Shown one piece after another: positions 40,601 through 52,600 of a DNA stretch of 64,000 nt (its first letter is position 1; each line of letters opens with the position of its first letter). A model generated the notes under the pieces. It was not told the DNA's origin and did no database searches. It saw nothing but the letters and a program-made list of their open reading frames with translations. The DNA is from Dromaius novaehollandiae (Eukaryota; Chordata; Aves; Casuariiformes; Dromaiidae), in the NCBI RefSeq assembly GCF_036370855.1, contig NC_088099.1:31640501-31704500 (forward strand), given 5' to 3'. The position numbers and the translations under genes were made by a program.

Positions 40601-43600
40601 ATGGCCCAGGTTTTGGACTCTTGTAGATTTTGACTTAGAAAAAGTGGGGAATAAATTGGAGCAAAGTGCTTCTATAGACTTTCGTTCTATATTGAGCATG
40701 GCTATGCAGCAGCCCCAACAATGAAGTGCTTCTAAAAAGTTTTGGGACCCTCAGATAAGTATTTTCCACCATGTATGTGGAAAGAACTGAGCCACTTGTG
40801 TTCCAAATCTTATAAAGGTCTCTCATAAAGATTCTGAATTTATGTTTGTTGAAGAGGAAAGGAATGTTCAGTATGGGAGACATTTCTACCTTGCTGTTAG
40901 CACAGGAAAAAAAAATCAGACCTGCTGCAGAATTGTGCTTAGGTGTCCTGAAGTCATGGAGAAGTTGCTACATACAGAGGAGGCCCTTGTAGAGCAAATC
41001 CAGCAGAACTTTATAGGCAGGGGCCTAACATGAAAGCTAGCTGAAAACAAGAACTCATACAGGCAGATAACTCTGTGTCCAGCCTGGCACAATGTAAAAG
41101 TCGTCTATGAGGAACATTTTGTAGAGATGGTCTCTGAATATGTCTGCTGTAGCTTTTACTGCAAAAAGAATACCTGAAGTAATAGTAGGAAGAATTTTTG
41201 AATCTGTGTATTCACAGTGTATTTTTTTTTTAAATCCCGAATGTGATTAGACACTATTCTTATCAAGGTCTTTGTCTTTTTTTTTTTTTTTTTTTTTTTT
41301 TTAACTTACAGAAGATACTAACAGAAGCCCTAAGCCCAATAACCAGCTTCATTTTCATGTATCAATTATATAACTTTCTCTACATTTCCCATGATATCTT
41401 TTACCCATGGCAACTGAATCTGTCTCATCCCAAGCTTTTGCAGGCTCTTTTAAGTCACTCATTGTTCAAAAGGAAAACAGACATTTGCAATCTGATCCTA
41501 GCCAGATTAATGGTGATAGAAGATCTGTTTCTGACTGTAGAGAACTATAAGCATGTTGTTATATAGTCTCTGCAACTCCCCAGCCCACTCATTTGTTTTG
41601 TTTCCTCTCTGACAAACTTGATAAGAAAGGGACCAGACTTGCCATCTCTTATATGCTGGTACAGTATTTAGACATAGCTGGTTGACCTATGAATACTACC
41701 AAAGTATGAATGTTAAATCATGCTAACCCGTAATTTCATAAAACATCTCATTCTAAATTGGTGGAAAAGTGTTACTGAAATTGTCTCTGGTCAGCTTGAA
41801 TATGTGATTTATAATTTATGATAAATAATATTTACAGTAGAATTTCACGCGGAGCCAGAACAGTAGTTGTTTTGTGTAAGGTTTTAGAGATTTTTTTGAA
41901 GCCATATTGTCTGTGGCTCTCAGTTTTATCTGCCCAACTCTTTATATGAGACATTGAGAAGTAAAAACTTTCTGAATTTAGAATGTGTATCTGTTTTTAT
42001 TGCAGCTATATCTTACTGCAGCTGTATTTTGTTTCTAACACAGCATACTTCTGTCTAAAGCTCCATAGTTGCATCTGTTTGTAGGGCTGTACATCATAAT
42101 TTTTCCTGAGTGTCATCTAGTTTCAACAAGATATAGATCTTGATGGTCAAAGAAGGCTGTGTAGAATTGCTTTGAGACCTTTCAGATCTCATATCAAGGA
42201 GATTTGTGAAGGGTTCTGTCCCGATCCAGTGTCGGGAGGGTTTCGTTACGATCCCAAGGACGAGATTAAGACGCTAAAACCGGTCAAATATCGTACAACC
42301 TTTTAACTTTATTTTCCACAAAGTGGGGAGAAAAGGTGTGCGTGGGGGGAAGGCGAAGGGAAAAAGGGAACAAGGGTAAGGGGAAAAGATAGAGAAAAGT
42401 TGGAAAAGGAGAGAGGAAGCTAGCTACCACCGCTCCGAGGCCGATGATGTTCCGCTGACTCCATTCGAATTACAGCTCAAGCTGGGTGCCTCCGACGAGG
42501 GACGAGAGAGAGAGAGAGAACAAAGAAGTCCCTCGGCAATTATAGCTTTTTCAAATTAAGTTTTCCCACTCCTCACATGGTAGTTCAGACCAATAGTAAT
42601 ATTTGGGTCTGGGGTTGTTGTCCGAAAAGCGGATTCGTTGCCCAGTGTACAATGAGCCAATAATGACTGAAACCTAGTAGGTCGATCTATTAAAGGATTA
42701 TTGACCCCCTTTTGTCTCCTCATGAATGTTCTTAGCCAGGATTTTTGATATTTATTACTCAGTTCTTTTCTTATAGTAACATTAGGGATTATTGCCCCTA
42801 AAGTACACGTCCCTGACCAATTAGGAGGTAGCACTTTTCGTGCCTTGTTCCCACACAACCAATACCATCCACTACCTTTCGGAACATGCCACCCATTTAG
42901 TTCCTTACTTGGCCACTTATAACCTATTTCAGGTATATGAGAGCAATTTTTATAACCTCCTACCTTAATGGCTCCAGTACAGTTGATCGGTTGCTTTCCA
43001 TAGGGTACAGTTTTTTCCCCACCATCTATTACTATTATTACATCTTCGGATACATTGATAATAATCTCCTGTCACACTCTGGACTTCCCATTCCTGTTCG
43101 GTTGTTTCATTATATTTCGTTTGATCACTATCATTTCTTATCTGTTTCATAAATTCCATAAAGGAAAAATTAAGAGGCACTCCAATTAGGGGGAAGCCCT
43201 TGTTGGAATGTTCAGGGAAGTGGGTACACACCCAGCAATCCTTCTGGTTAATTATCTTCATAGATTTTGTAATTACTTCCAAATGGAGATTATGGCTCCA
43301 AAATCCTTCCTGATTCCCTTTAATTGTTTGGCTCAGGTAACTTAGAAAAACTAACCACCACATTTCTCCCCTGGTTATTTGGGAGAACATTTTTACACAG
43401 ATACCATTGATACCATAACAACAATATTAACCCTATTCCTAACAAACAGATTAAAGCAATTCTTTCCTGAATACAATCTAAATTTAAAACCGATTCGCTT
43501 CCAATACAACTCATATATCTTTATATATTTTTAACTTTAGAGGTTGAACTTGTTCAGCTTTCCACGTCTCTCGAGGTACTGCTTTCACTCGGGTGTAGTG

Positions 43601-46600
43601 GATCCAGGAATCAATTCCCTGCAGTTTCACAGCAGTATTTGTTGTTAGCAGTACAAGATACGGTCCCCTCCACTTTTCTACCAATGGCTCATCCTTCCAG
43701 GTCCGAAGATACACTTGATCTCCCGGCTGGAATGAATGTACAGGTGAATCTAAAAGTACAGGAGATCTTAACTGGATGTACCGGTTTAGCTCCTTGTTTT
43801 AATTCCACCTTTACCGGTTCTGCACATCTGGCTCTTCCAGGTTTCTCCGTTGCCCACACAAAAGGGATTACTGCGTCCATTACTTCAGAGGGAATTTCGC
43901 TTGGTCCATCCTCCACCTGTTCGGAATCCAGTGCTTTCTGCAACATATATGCTTGTGCCTTCCAGGCGTTACTTTGTGGAATGTGCACCTTAACTTTGTT
44001 TTGATCAAAGGTTATCTGTGCCCCCAGTTTATTCAGTAAATCCCTCCCCATTAGGGGTAATGGGCATTCTGGCATGTATAAGAATTCATGTGTTAACACC
44101 TTATTTCCTATTTCACATTTAATTGGTTGACAGAAAGGTTTGACCTCTCGCTTTCCCGTGGCCCCAATTACTGGCATAGAGAATTTACTCATTGGTCCCT
44201 TACAGCTATTTAGTACTGAATATGCTGCTCCAGTGTCTACTAAAAATTTAACTGTTTCATTCCCCAGCTTTACTGAAACCAGGGGTTCGGCTGGGGAATC
44301 CAATTCCTCAACCCCCGGTCCCCATCAGTCTGAATCCTCTGTACCAATCATGAGCAAATCTGCCTCTGGAACAGATGCAGACTGAGGCTTCCAATGATCT
44401 GTTTGTCTCTTCGGGCACTCATTTTTCCAATGCCCCTTCCCCCTGCAAATTGCACACTGATCTCTCCTTAGCGGAATTCTTTCTCCCAAATTCCCTCTTT
44501 CTCTATACCCTCTTCCACGTCCTTGTCCTTTCGGAAAACTCCTTCCCTGAGAGGGATTTTGTACTTGGGCAAATGCAGCTGCCAAGATTGCAGCATTTTG
44601 CCTCTTATCTTTCAGTTTCTCCTCTTGTTTTTCCTTTCTCTCCACTTCTTCCCTATTATTGTACACCTTATCTGCAATTTCTATTAATTGCGATATCGAC
44701 ATCCCCGACATACCATCTACTTTCTGAAGCTTTCTCCTTATATCTGGTGCTGACTGTCCTACAAATAATGTAGTAAAAGTCATTTTATTTGCTTCGTCCT
44801 CGGGATCCAAGTCTGTCCATTTTCGAGCAGTTTCACATAACCGCTCGTAAAATGCCGAGGGATCCCCATTCTTACCCTGTGCGACTTGATATAGTTTTGC
44901 AATATTTTTGGGCCTAGGTACTCCATGCTTTACCCCATATAATATTAACTGTTGGTACTGTTTAGTCATTAACCTGCCTGCCCCTGTGTTTTGATCCCAA
45001 CCCGGTTCCCGGGTCGGCATAAAACGGTCTGGTCCGTCTCTGGCATTTTGTCTTTCATTCTCCTCTTGAGCTTTATCTAATACCATTCTTTTCTCCTCAG
45101 GTGAAAGCAAAGTATTTAAAAGCACCTGTAAATCCTGCCAATCTGGATTATGATTTTCAATTATCATTTTAAAGGATTGATACATCTTTTCTGGATTTTC
45201 TCGGTACGACCCGGCAGACTCCTTCCAATTCATTAAATCTGTAGTTGAAAAAGGGACCTTCACATACACAGGCATCCCATCTGGTCCGACTGCTTGACGC
45301 AGCGGGGCCTGAATCGCGGGATGTTGAGCCCGAGTAGCCCGAGTTCTGCCTGCAATCGGGCTACATACCTCACTTCCCTCATTTCTGCTATCAACACTAT
45401 CTTGATCTCTTTCCAGAGAGACCAATAATTGTACATCCTCTTCCTCATCACCCACTTTTAAACATCTTTTCCCAATGCTACAAGCAGAGCAACACCGAGA
45501 CATTTTCTCTTTGTTTCCCATCATCATTAACACATTTGAATCAGAGATCAACAGCTTACATTTTTTTCTAGTTTCATGATCATTTCTCAGAGAGAAGAAC
45601 AAATCTACATATGGGACCTCATCCCATTTGTTCTGTCTTCTGCAAAACAACATAAGTTGCAAGATTGTATTATAGTTTAGCGTTCCCATTTCTGGCCATT
45701 TTTCCTCATCCTCCAGTTTATACATTGGCCACCACTGAGTACAGTATTCCTTTAATTTTCTCCTTGTTAAAGGATTCCCACCAAACTTACTCCAATGTTT
45801 CAGGATGCATCCTAAAGGAGAACAGGAGGATACCCCCACAGATTGTCCTGTTCCCATATTACCACCCTTAAAAGAACGTTCTTACCAATTACGCTTTCGT
45901 ACACTGCAGTCGTCGCTGTCCAAACGTGTACAAAGCTTACCTTTGGTTACCATAACCAATTACCCTTGTATCATACCCTTTATGCAATGTCTCTTAATAA
46001 TTACTGCATTGCACCTTTGAGTCGCTTACCTGTTCCAACCAGGGAGGGTGCTCACGGAGTCCCCGAACAAAACGGTCGGTGCGCGCTGGAGTCCGATGAG
46101 CAGTGTCTCCCCGCCGGAACTGGCAAGACGATCCGGGCAAGGCTTTACAGCGAGAGTCCCACCTGGGTCGCCAGAAAACTGTTGTCCAAAAAGCGGATTC
46201 GTTGCCCGGTGTGCAATGAGCCAATAATTACACACTCAGGAGAGACATTTATTTATTTATTTATTTATTTATTTATTTCAGAGTTGCGCAAGCCTGGGTG
46301 CTCGGTGGTTTCCCACAAATCAAGCACACCTCCCCCCCCCCCCCCCAACTTTTCAGGTAGCATTTATACAATCAAATTTACCATATTTGTGACTTCCTTC
46401 CTCTTATTGCCATATTTGTGACTTCCTTCCTCTTTTACACTGATTGGTTAATGATTTCTTCACATTTCCCTGGGTCCCACCCCTGCTTCTCAAGGTCCTG
46501 ATCAATTAATTAACACTGCCCCAGCTGGGTCAGTAGGTGTTATCTTCCAAGGCCCTGAGGAAGAAGACATAATCCAGACCCCTTAATCATCACTGTTTTA

Positions 46601-49600
46601 ACAGCGAGAGGAAGCTTTTTACTTCCCAAGGTCTTGGCGCCCAAACAGGCCTTATTTCTCAGCCTTGGCATCCTCCCTTTCGGAGAGTGGGGCACAGGAA
46701 TGCAGACTGCTTGTAACTCCCTTATCTTTCCAGCCTGCACCAGCTCTGAGACCTTTTCTTAACGAACTGGGAGCGCAGCCTAAGGCTTCAGCAAATTTAG
46801 CTACTTATGCTAAGCAAGTGTGCTGCTACTCATGCTAAGCAAATTCTATCTAAGATAGAAGTTATCCAAATCTACCTACTTCAAACATTCTTTCTGAGCT
46901 TCTCAGGGTTGTCTTGCAACAGGGTCTCCTGCTCCTTATTGAGTCTCATCACTGTCCCTAGGTAGGCCGTTTACTGTTGCTGTTTCTGCTGACAGGTGTG
47001 TCTCCGTTCTTGGGTCCAGCCGTTATCTCTCAAGGTCCTGACGAAGACGTGGTAACTCCAGCAATTAGCACTGTTTCAACAGTGCACAGGAATGCAAATT
47101 GCTGGTAACTCCCTTATCATTCCTGCCTGCACCAGCTCTGGGGCCCTTTCTCACTGAACTAAGGAGTGCGGCCTAAGGCTTCAGCAAATTTAGCCACTCA
47201 TGCCAAGCAGGTTTTATAGAAGTTGTGCTAAAAACGGACAATAATTTACAGTCCAGATCCCAAAGTCTCTGCCCGATTGTGGTCTCGTTCGTTCAGTGCA
47301 GGCTCGGTGTGTCCTGGGTGGTCGCAGGGAGACCATCTCGGGGGGTCGCAGCAGCCCAGTCCTGTTTCCACCAGGGACAGATGGCTTGTTCGTGGTTATG
47401 GCCTGCCTGCACTCCATGCACCAAAAAATGTTTAAGGCAAAAAATTCATTCATCTGTCCGCCACAGGTTCCATATGCTTTTACAGATGATGTGCTCTGTT
47501 TACGGTTTAGTGCATATAATGCAATAGCAGAAGAGATCTGTATGCATCTGAAACCTAGGATTATTATTTAGTAGCAGAATACTGAGTATGAGACAAATCA
47601 GCTCTCTGATATACTTCTAATCATAGCAGGCAGTCACAAAGTGTTGGAATAGTAAAGCAAATGAGACTTGAAAGTTCAAGTAGTTGGCAGATACTGAAGG
47701 AAAGCTACACATTAATCCTGTAATTTAGAATACTTGGTTGTTGGGTGTGCTTTTTAAGATTTGTTGACTCCTTATTCTGTGCCCTTTCCAGGGAAGTGGT
47801 GGCTGTGAGGTCTAGTGATATCACTAGTGTCTTTTGTCTATTAGTCATTACTTTGCCGTGTCACTTAGAACAATGCTAATTTTTTCAGGTCATATAACCA
47901 GTCTTCAGTATCAGGATCACTACCTTTGATACAAAGATTCAAGGAAATCCTTGTAGTACTAAATTTTCAAAACTTTCACAAGAGGCTGAGTGGAATTTTC
48001 CATCCTTTTTATTTAAGCTCATATGGTGAATCAAACACTATTGATAGCCTAATTGCACAATCATGTATTTCTCCACAAATTGCAGTTCTAAACATGGAAC
48101 AATGCTAATGTTCCTAGTGCAAATTTTGCAAACTTCGCAAAACTGACAAATTTTTTAGCGAGTTTAAGAAGCATTGATATTAGCACCCTTCAAGGAAATG
48201 GTAGATTGGCTAGGAGGGTGTATTTGGGAATGAGGAGAGATGGATTCTGTCCTGTTCTGTTGATGGAAAAAGAGTAGAATAAGTATATGCAACTGTTGAT
48301 AAAATTTACAGATAAACTGGATTTTAGGATATGCTTTTATGGGTAATAAAATGTTCTGTCTTTCTTTTCCAGATGATTGTAACACAGTAGCTTAAATTTG
48401 AAATAGTTGTACTTAGCTGTTTACAGGGTCTACTTTTGCTGGTAATTCCTATTAAGCATAGGATATAATAGTGTGATGAGTCCCACTTAAAGTAATGATA
48501 CTATTCATGCTAGCAAGCATTGGTCTTGATAAATTTCACAGGACTGGAATGATCATAAGTTTGATGATGACTTATGAATTTTATTAAAGAAATACATCAT
48601 TAGATGTTTTACGTTATTAAAAACTGAAGTCTGCCACTTGCTCAGGTCATTGAAGAAAGATGAGATGAAAAATAATATTATATTTTTAGATAAATGAGCT
48701 TGGATAACTGTCTAGTAATTGAAAATGGCTGGTAATGTAAGAACGGATCAATATACTAATAATAAAACCTTTTTTGTCCCTTTAATACAATACTAATTGG
48801 TACATAATTTTGTACTTTTCTACAAATTTCTAAAAATGCTTATTCTATCTTTTTTGTCAAAACAGGAGAATGTTATTAGCAGTAGTATTGCTGCAACATT
48901 CAAAAATATCAAATACCTAATCCATTTTACTTAGTTGCTGATAAACTTTATTGATTACAGTTGCAAACCTGCTGAAAAGAAGGGAAGTTAACCTGTCTCA
49001 TTCTGAGCCTTTCAGGGCAAAAGAAGAAACTGTTCGATGAGGACACGATAAAAATCTGACCCAAATAGGTCTGAAGTTCACATCTGTAGTGAATTTGATA
49101 TTCCTTGAATCCTTCTTTTTTTAATTTGCTTTTGGTCTTTGTATGCATAGTTGATTTTAAGAAAAATAATTGATGTTTCCAAATATGGTTCAAATCTAAA
49201 TTCAGACAACAAACGTGCAAATACGCCATTAAGATGCAGCATCTGGAAACATAATTTTCCTTTTGTCTTTACGCTAGAAGATCAATCTAATAGGTGAAAT
49301 CTTCAGGTAATAACATGGTAAATGAAAAAGCAAATTTAGTCAATTAAAAAAAATTGCACATAACCAAAATGCTCATTTAGAGACTGCTAAGAATTAGGAT
49401 GTTTTCTTATTCAGCTATTATGAAGAGATTATTCTGTAAGAGAGTGAGATATTAGTCAAGGCAGCCTACTCATTTTTTCCATAATTCTCTCTCCCCTTCT
49501 TGCCCTCTTCACAAGGATGTTTTCTTTTCTGAAACAATCTTAATTGGAAGACTTCATTATCACTTACTCTGTTAAACACAACGTAAACAAGTGAAAACAA

Positions 49601-52600
49601 GTGAAGAAGGCTGTTTCAGAATTGTGATTCATTCTGAAAAGATTGTGATTGCATGTTTTTGTGCTAGTTTTTCTATTCGAGGACTCTCTGTTGCGTGGTT
49701 GCTTGACTATTTTAGTGAATTAAAAAAAAAATTTTTAAATAGCACGTAGTTTTCTCAGTTCCTGTAAATAAAAGAAAGAACACAAAAACAAGGCCTAATG
49801 TTTAGAGTCACAGTATAAAATCTAGTCAAACATAATAATACTTTAAAGGAGAAATGACTGTATTGGTAAGTCATTACTAGTGACATTGCATGTCTAATCA
49901 TAGTGTTTAAAACCTGTCTAATGGTGAAAGCTTGTTCTTTTTTTCTTTTTTTATTGTCTTTGAGTGGACTTAATATTATCTCAATTTTTCAATGAAGGAT
50001 GCTATGTTTCCAAACATTAAAGAAATTAGCTGTAAAGAAATTGGACCAATTCAGGCTGTGCGGTACACAAAGCACCAAAACTATTACTATAGAAATTTTA
50101 TTTTATAAAACTTAATTGCTAGATTGATGTACCTAGTCTTTCACTCCAATTACAAATTATCATATATTAGGATGGTAGAATAAGTTGTAATGCATGTAAT
50201 TCACATGTTCTGGAAAGTTTCAAAGTGGTATTCAAACGCAGAAAAATTATCAATTTTCCAAAATGACATTTGCAGATTAAGCAACCATCATCTTGCAGAA
50301 ATAGACAGTTCCTCCTGCTTGAGCAAGTAGATGGATCTTTCCACTGGTGGCATTAAAAGTCCAAAATTACTTCCTCATGAGAATAGTGTGTTTTTTTTTT
50401 TTCCTTCAGCTGTACTATAAACTAACCATTGTTTGTTTTATTTTTGATCTAAAAGGAGTGATTTTTTCCTTTTCAGGGAGGTGGAACAATATAACAGTCA
50501 AAGTGAAGTTTTTGCTGTTTTCTCTGGGGATGAGAGAATTGTCTGTCTAATGCCAATTGTATTCCTGCATTGCAAGATTACAGGAGGCAACAAGAATCCT
50601 CTGAATTGGCAGACAATTTAGTGATTTTAGGCTTGCAATATCAGTTCTGGGACTAGATTAAAACAGTAAAAAACTAACCTAGCAGAAGAAAGAAAACTTT
50701 GATTGAGACATAAGTGCCAGTCTAACTGGTTTCCAGAGGCAGTGCAAGAGAGGGGCAGATCTGCCTTTTTTGGTGGCAGAGATCTACTAGCTTATCCTTC
50801 TCACAAAACCTCACTCTGAATCACTAAAATGGCCTTATAATTTCCCTTTTGAATGAACTGATGCAGCATGCACTTTTGTATCCTCATGTAGGTAGTGGCT
50901 AGACAGTCTGCCTGCCCTCTCCCTCCCTCCTTGTTTGTCTCATCACTTTGCCTTTGCTCTTGCTACCCTTTGTTTTTTCATATAATCTCATTCACAAAGC
51001 TTTCACTGGCATTCTCAGTATGATTCTGTGGGAGCTTTCCTTTTCCATTTTTTTCTGGTCACTTGTCTTTAGCCTGCTAATATTTATCCTTGTATTGTCA
51101 GCGTTGATAGAGTTACTTCCAGCTAGTTCTCACATTACTTTTGTTAATTGATAGGTTCTTTCTCTGTGTAAGTGGGAATGGAAGCCATAGCAAAACGTTT
51201 GGAAGCTTTAGGTTACCTATTTCATTCCGAGATTGGTGCAATTTCTGATCAGATGCATCTTGAATATGTACGAATTTTAGAGGGTAGGTCCAGCTTCCGA
51301 GGAAAACCTGTTCCTGTACTTAAGAGCTTTGTCTTAGTGCTTGATGTTCCACTAGATGAATTAACTGTAGTAAATCCAGATGGTTCAGGAAGAATAATTT
51401 CTTTGATAAACAGAGCTTTAAATATCAGGAGTGACCAGTAAGCTCATAATGTAAGAATCACTAGGTTAGATCAAAGATTCATGTAGCTCACTTTACTCTC
51501 TCTGTGGTTACAGCTGATGCTTCAAATCATGAGAAACTGAGCAAGTACAGAGTAATCTTGCTCTTGTAATTCCCTACCAGCTTCTAAAATCAGGAATTAA
51601 GAACACACATTACAGTGGTATGAAGCTGCCTCAGGAAATTCCCAGATTCCCAGATTGTCACAATCAGTCCTCACTGATCAAGCCTCAGTTCACAGTCAAA
51701 ACAACGAATGCTGAGTACTAGGAATTATCTTAACTACTTTAATCCTATTTTTGCTTGAGAGTATGGGAGGCAGACATCTGGCAGTTCTCAGAAATGATTT
51801 CGTTTGTTTGTTATCATGGCAACTTTGGGCATCAAATACGAAATGAGGAATCCTGGAGTCTTAAAAGATATAGACCAGCTTATAAGCTGCAGAAAAATGC
51901 CTAAATAGAGTAAAAGAAGCAATGTCACCAGTCTCTGCAGTTCAGTATGTGCCAGTTCCTCTTCAGTTCTGTATTATGGGGTTGAAAAGGCTAAGAAAAA
52001 GTGTTTGTTTAATATAAAGGTGGTTGTGACATGCTTTACATTTTTTAGCTCTTATAGCACCAGATATATCTAGGAGCTTCTAGCTGATGTCAAAACTATT
52101 TAGCGGAATTTGGGAAAGATTACCATCTATGAAACAGGTCTTTTCCCTCTGTCTCTGGGGACCTGAGCCTACAAGGAAGCGAAGATGATTAGTCCAGCTT
52201 GCTTATTTCTTTTACCTTGCTTTCTTTTTTCCAGATGAGTAAGCACTAATGTGGTGTTAAAATTTTAAAGTTAAAATTTCCTCCAGAATTGGGACATCCA
52301 TCCCTAAATCTTTCAAGCACCAGGAATTGAAATTATGGATTCTTAATACTCTTTCTTCGTAGAGTGTTAGTTATGTGAAGAGTTGAAAAGGAGGGAAGTT
52401 AGAATGATTCAGTCAAATTAAGGAAAGTAGCAACATTGCAAAAATCTCTGGTCCCATTGTGATTAATATCCTGTGGGGTGAACTGCCTGAGGAGTGTCCA
52501 ACTCAAGGGCAAAAGGGAGACTTCTCACGCATCCTGTTAATTTAGCATTCTTTCTACCTACACTTTCGAAGCACTACAGCAATAAAAGCAATACAGCACT

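Larger units (their letters stand above)
42217..47465 (-). mobile_element. Rearranged gammaretrovirus-like endogenous provirus, antisense in NEK10
   Basis: In viral sense (- strand) the order is: 5' LTR 47465-46180, PBS 46173-46156, leader with splice donor at 46030/46029, gag 45857-44325, in-frame UGA then protease to ~43775, deletion, integrase C-terminus to 43511, env SU 43390-42672, a 49-bp U5 copy 42664-42616, then a ~360-bp LTR-like terminus 42577-42217. The plus-strand ends are TGTCCCG and CCGCCACA, and GGTTC flanks both (42212-42216, 47466-47470), an apparent 5-bp target duplication. The single CCHC box, the same-frame gag-pro stop and the capsid type point to a gamma-like (class I) retrovirus. 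It cannot make RT or integrase. Confidence 0.85.
46180..47465 (-). mobile_element. Proviral 5' LTR (~1.29 kb)
   Basis: In viral sense it runs from TGTGGCGGAC to GGACAACA, six bases before the PBS. Promoter parts are in the right order: CCAAT (plus ATTGG 46443-46447), TATAAA (plus 46363-46368), then overlapping AATAAA signals in an ATTT microsatellite (46247-46279), then U5. U3 is long and repetitive: a 25-bp direct repeat just upstream of TATA and two related ~200-270-bp modules farther out. A poly-C run (46332-46346) lies near the expected start site. The outer limit is set by the CA end and the flank match. Confidence 0.7.

Noticed and set aside
40341..41033. Two + strand ORFs (127 and 63 aa) in intron 21
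   Set aside because: Some protein-like stretches, but no recognised family and no splice-phase match; an old unrecognised repeat cannot be excluded.
41274..41302. T-run as the poly(A) tail of a reverse-strand processed pseudogene
   Set aside because: No recognisable gene-derived sequence follows the tail on either side.
43639..44773. Plus-strand ORFs of 121, 81 and 132 aa
   Set aside because: They lie opposite retroviral gag/pro and are antisense shadows of it.
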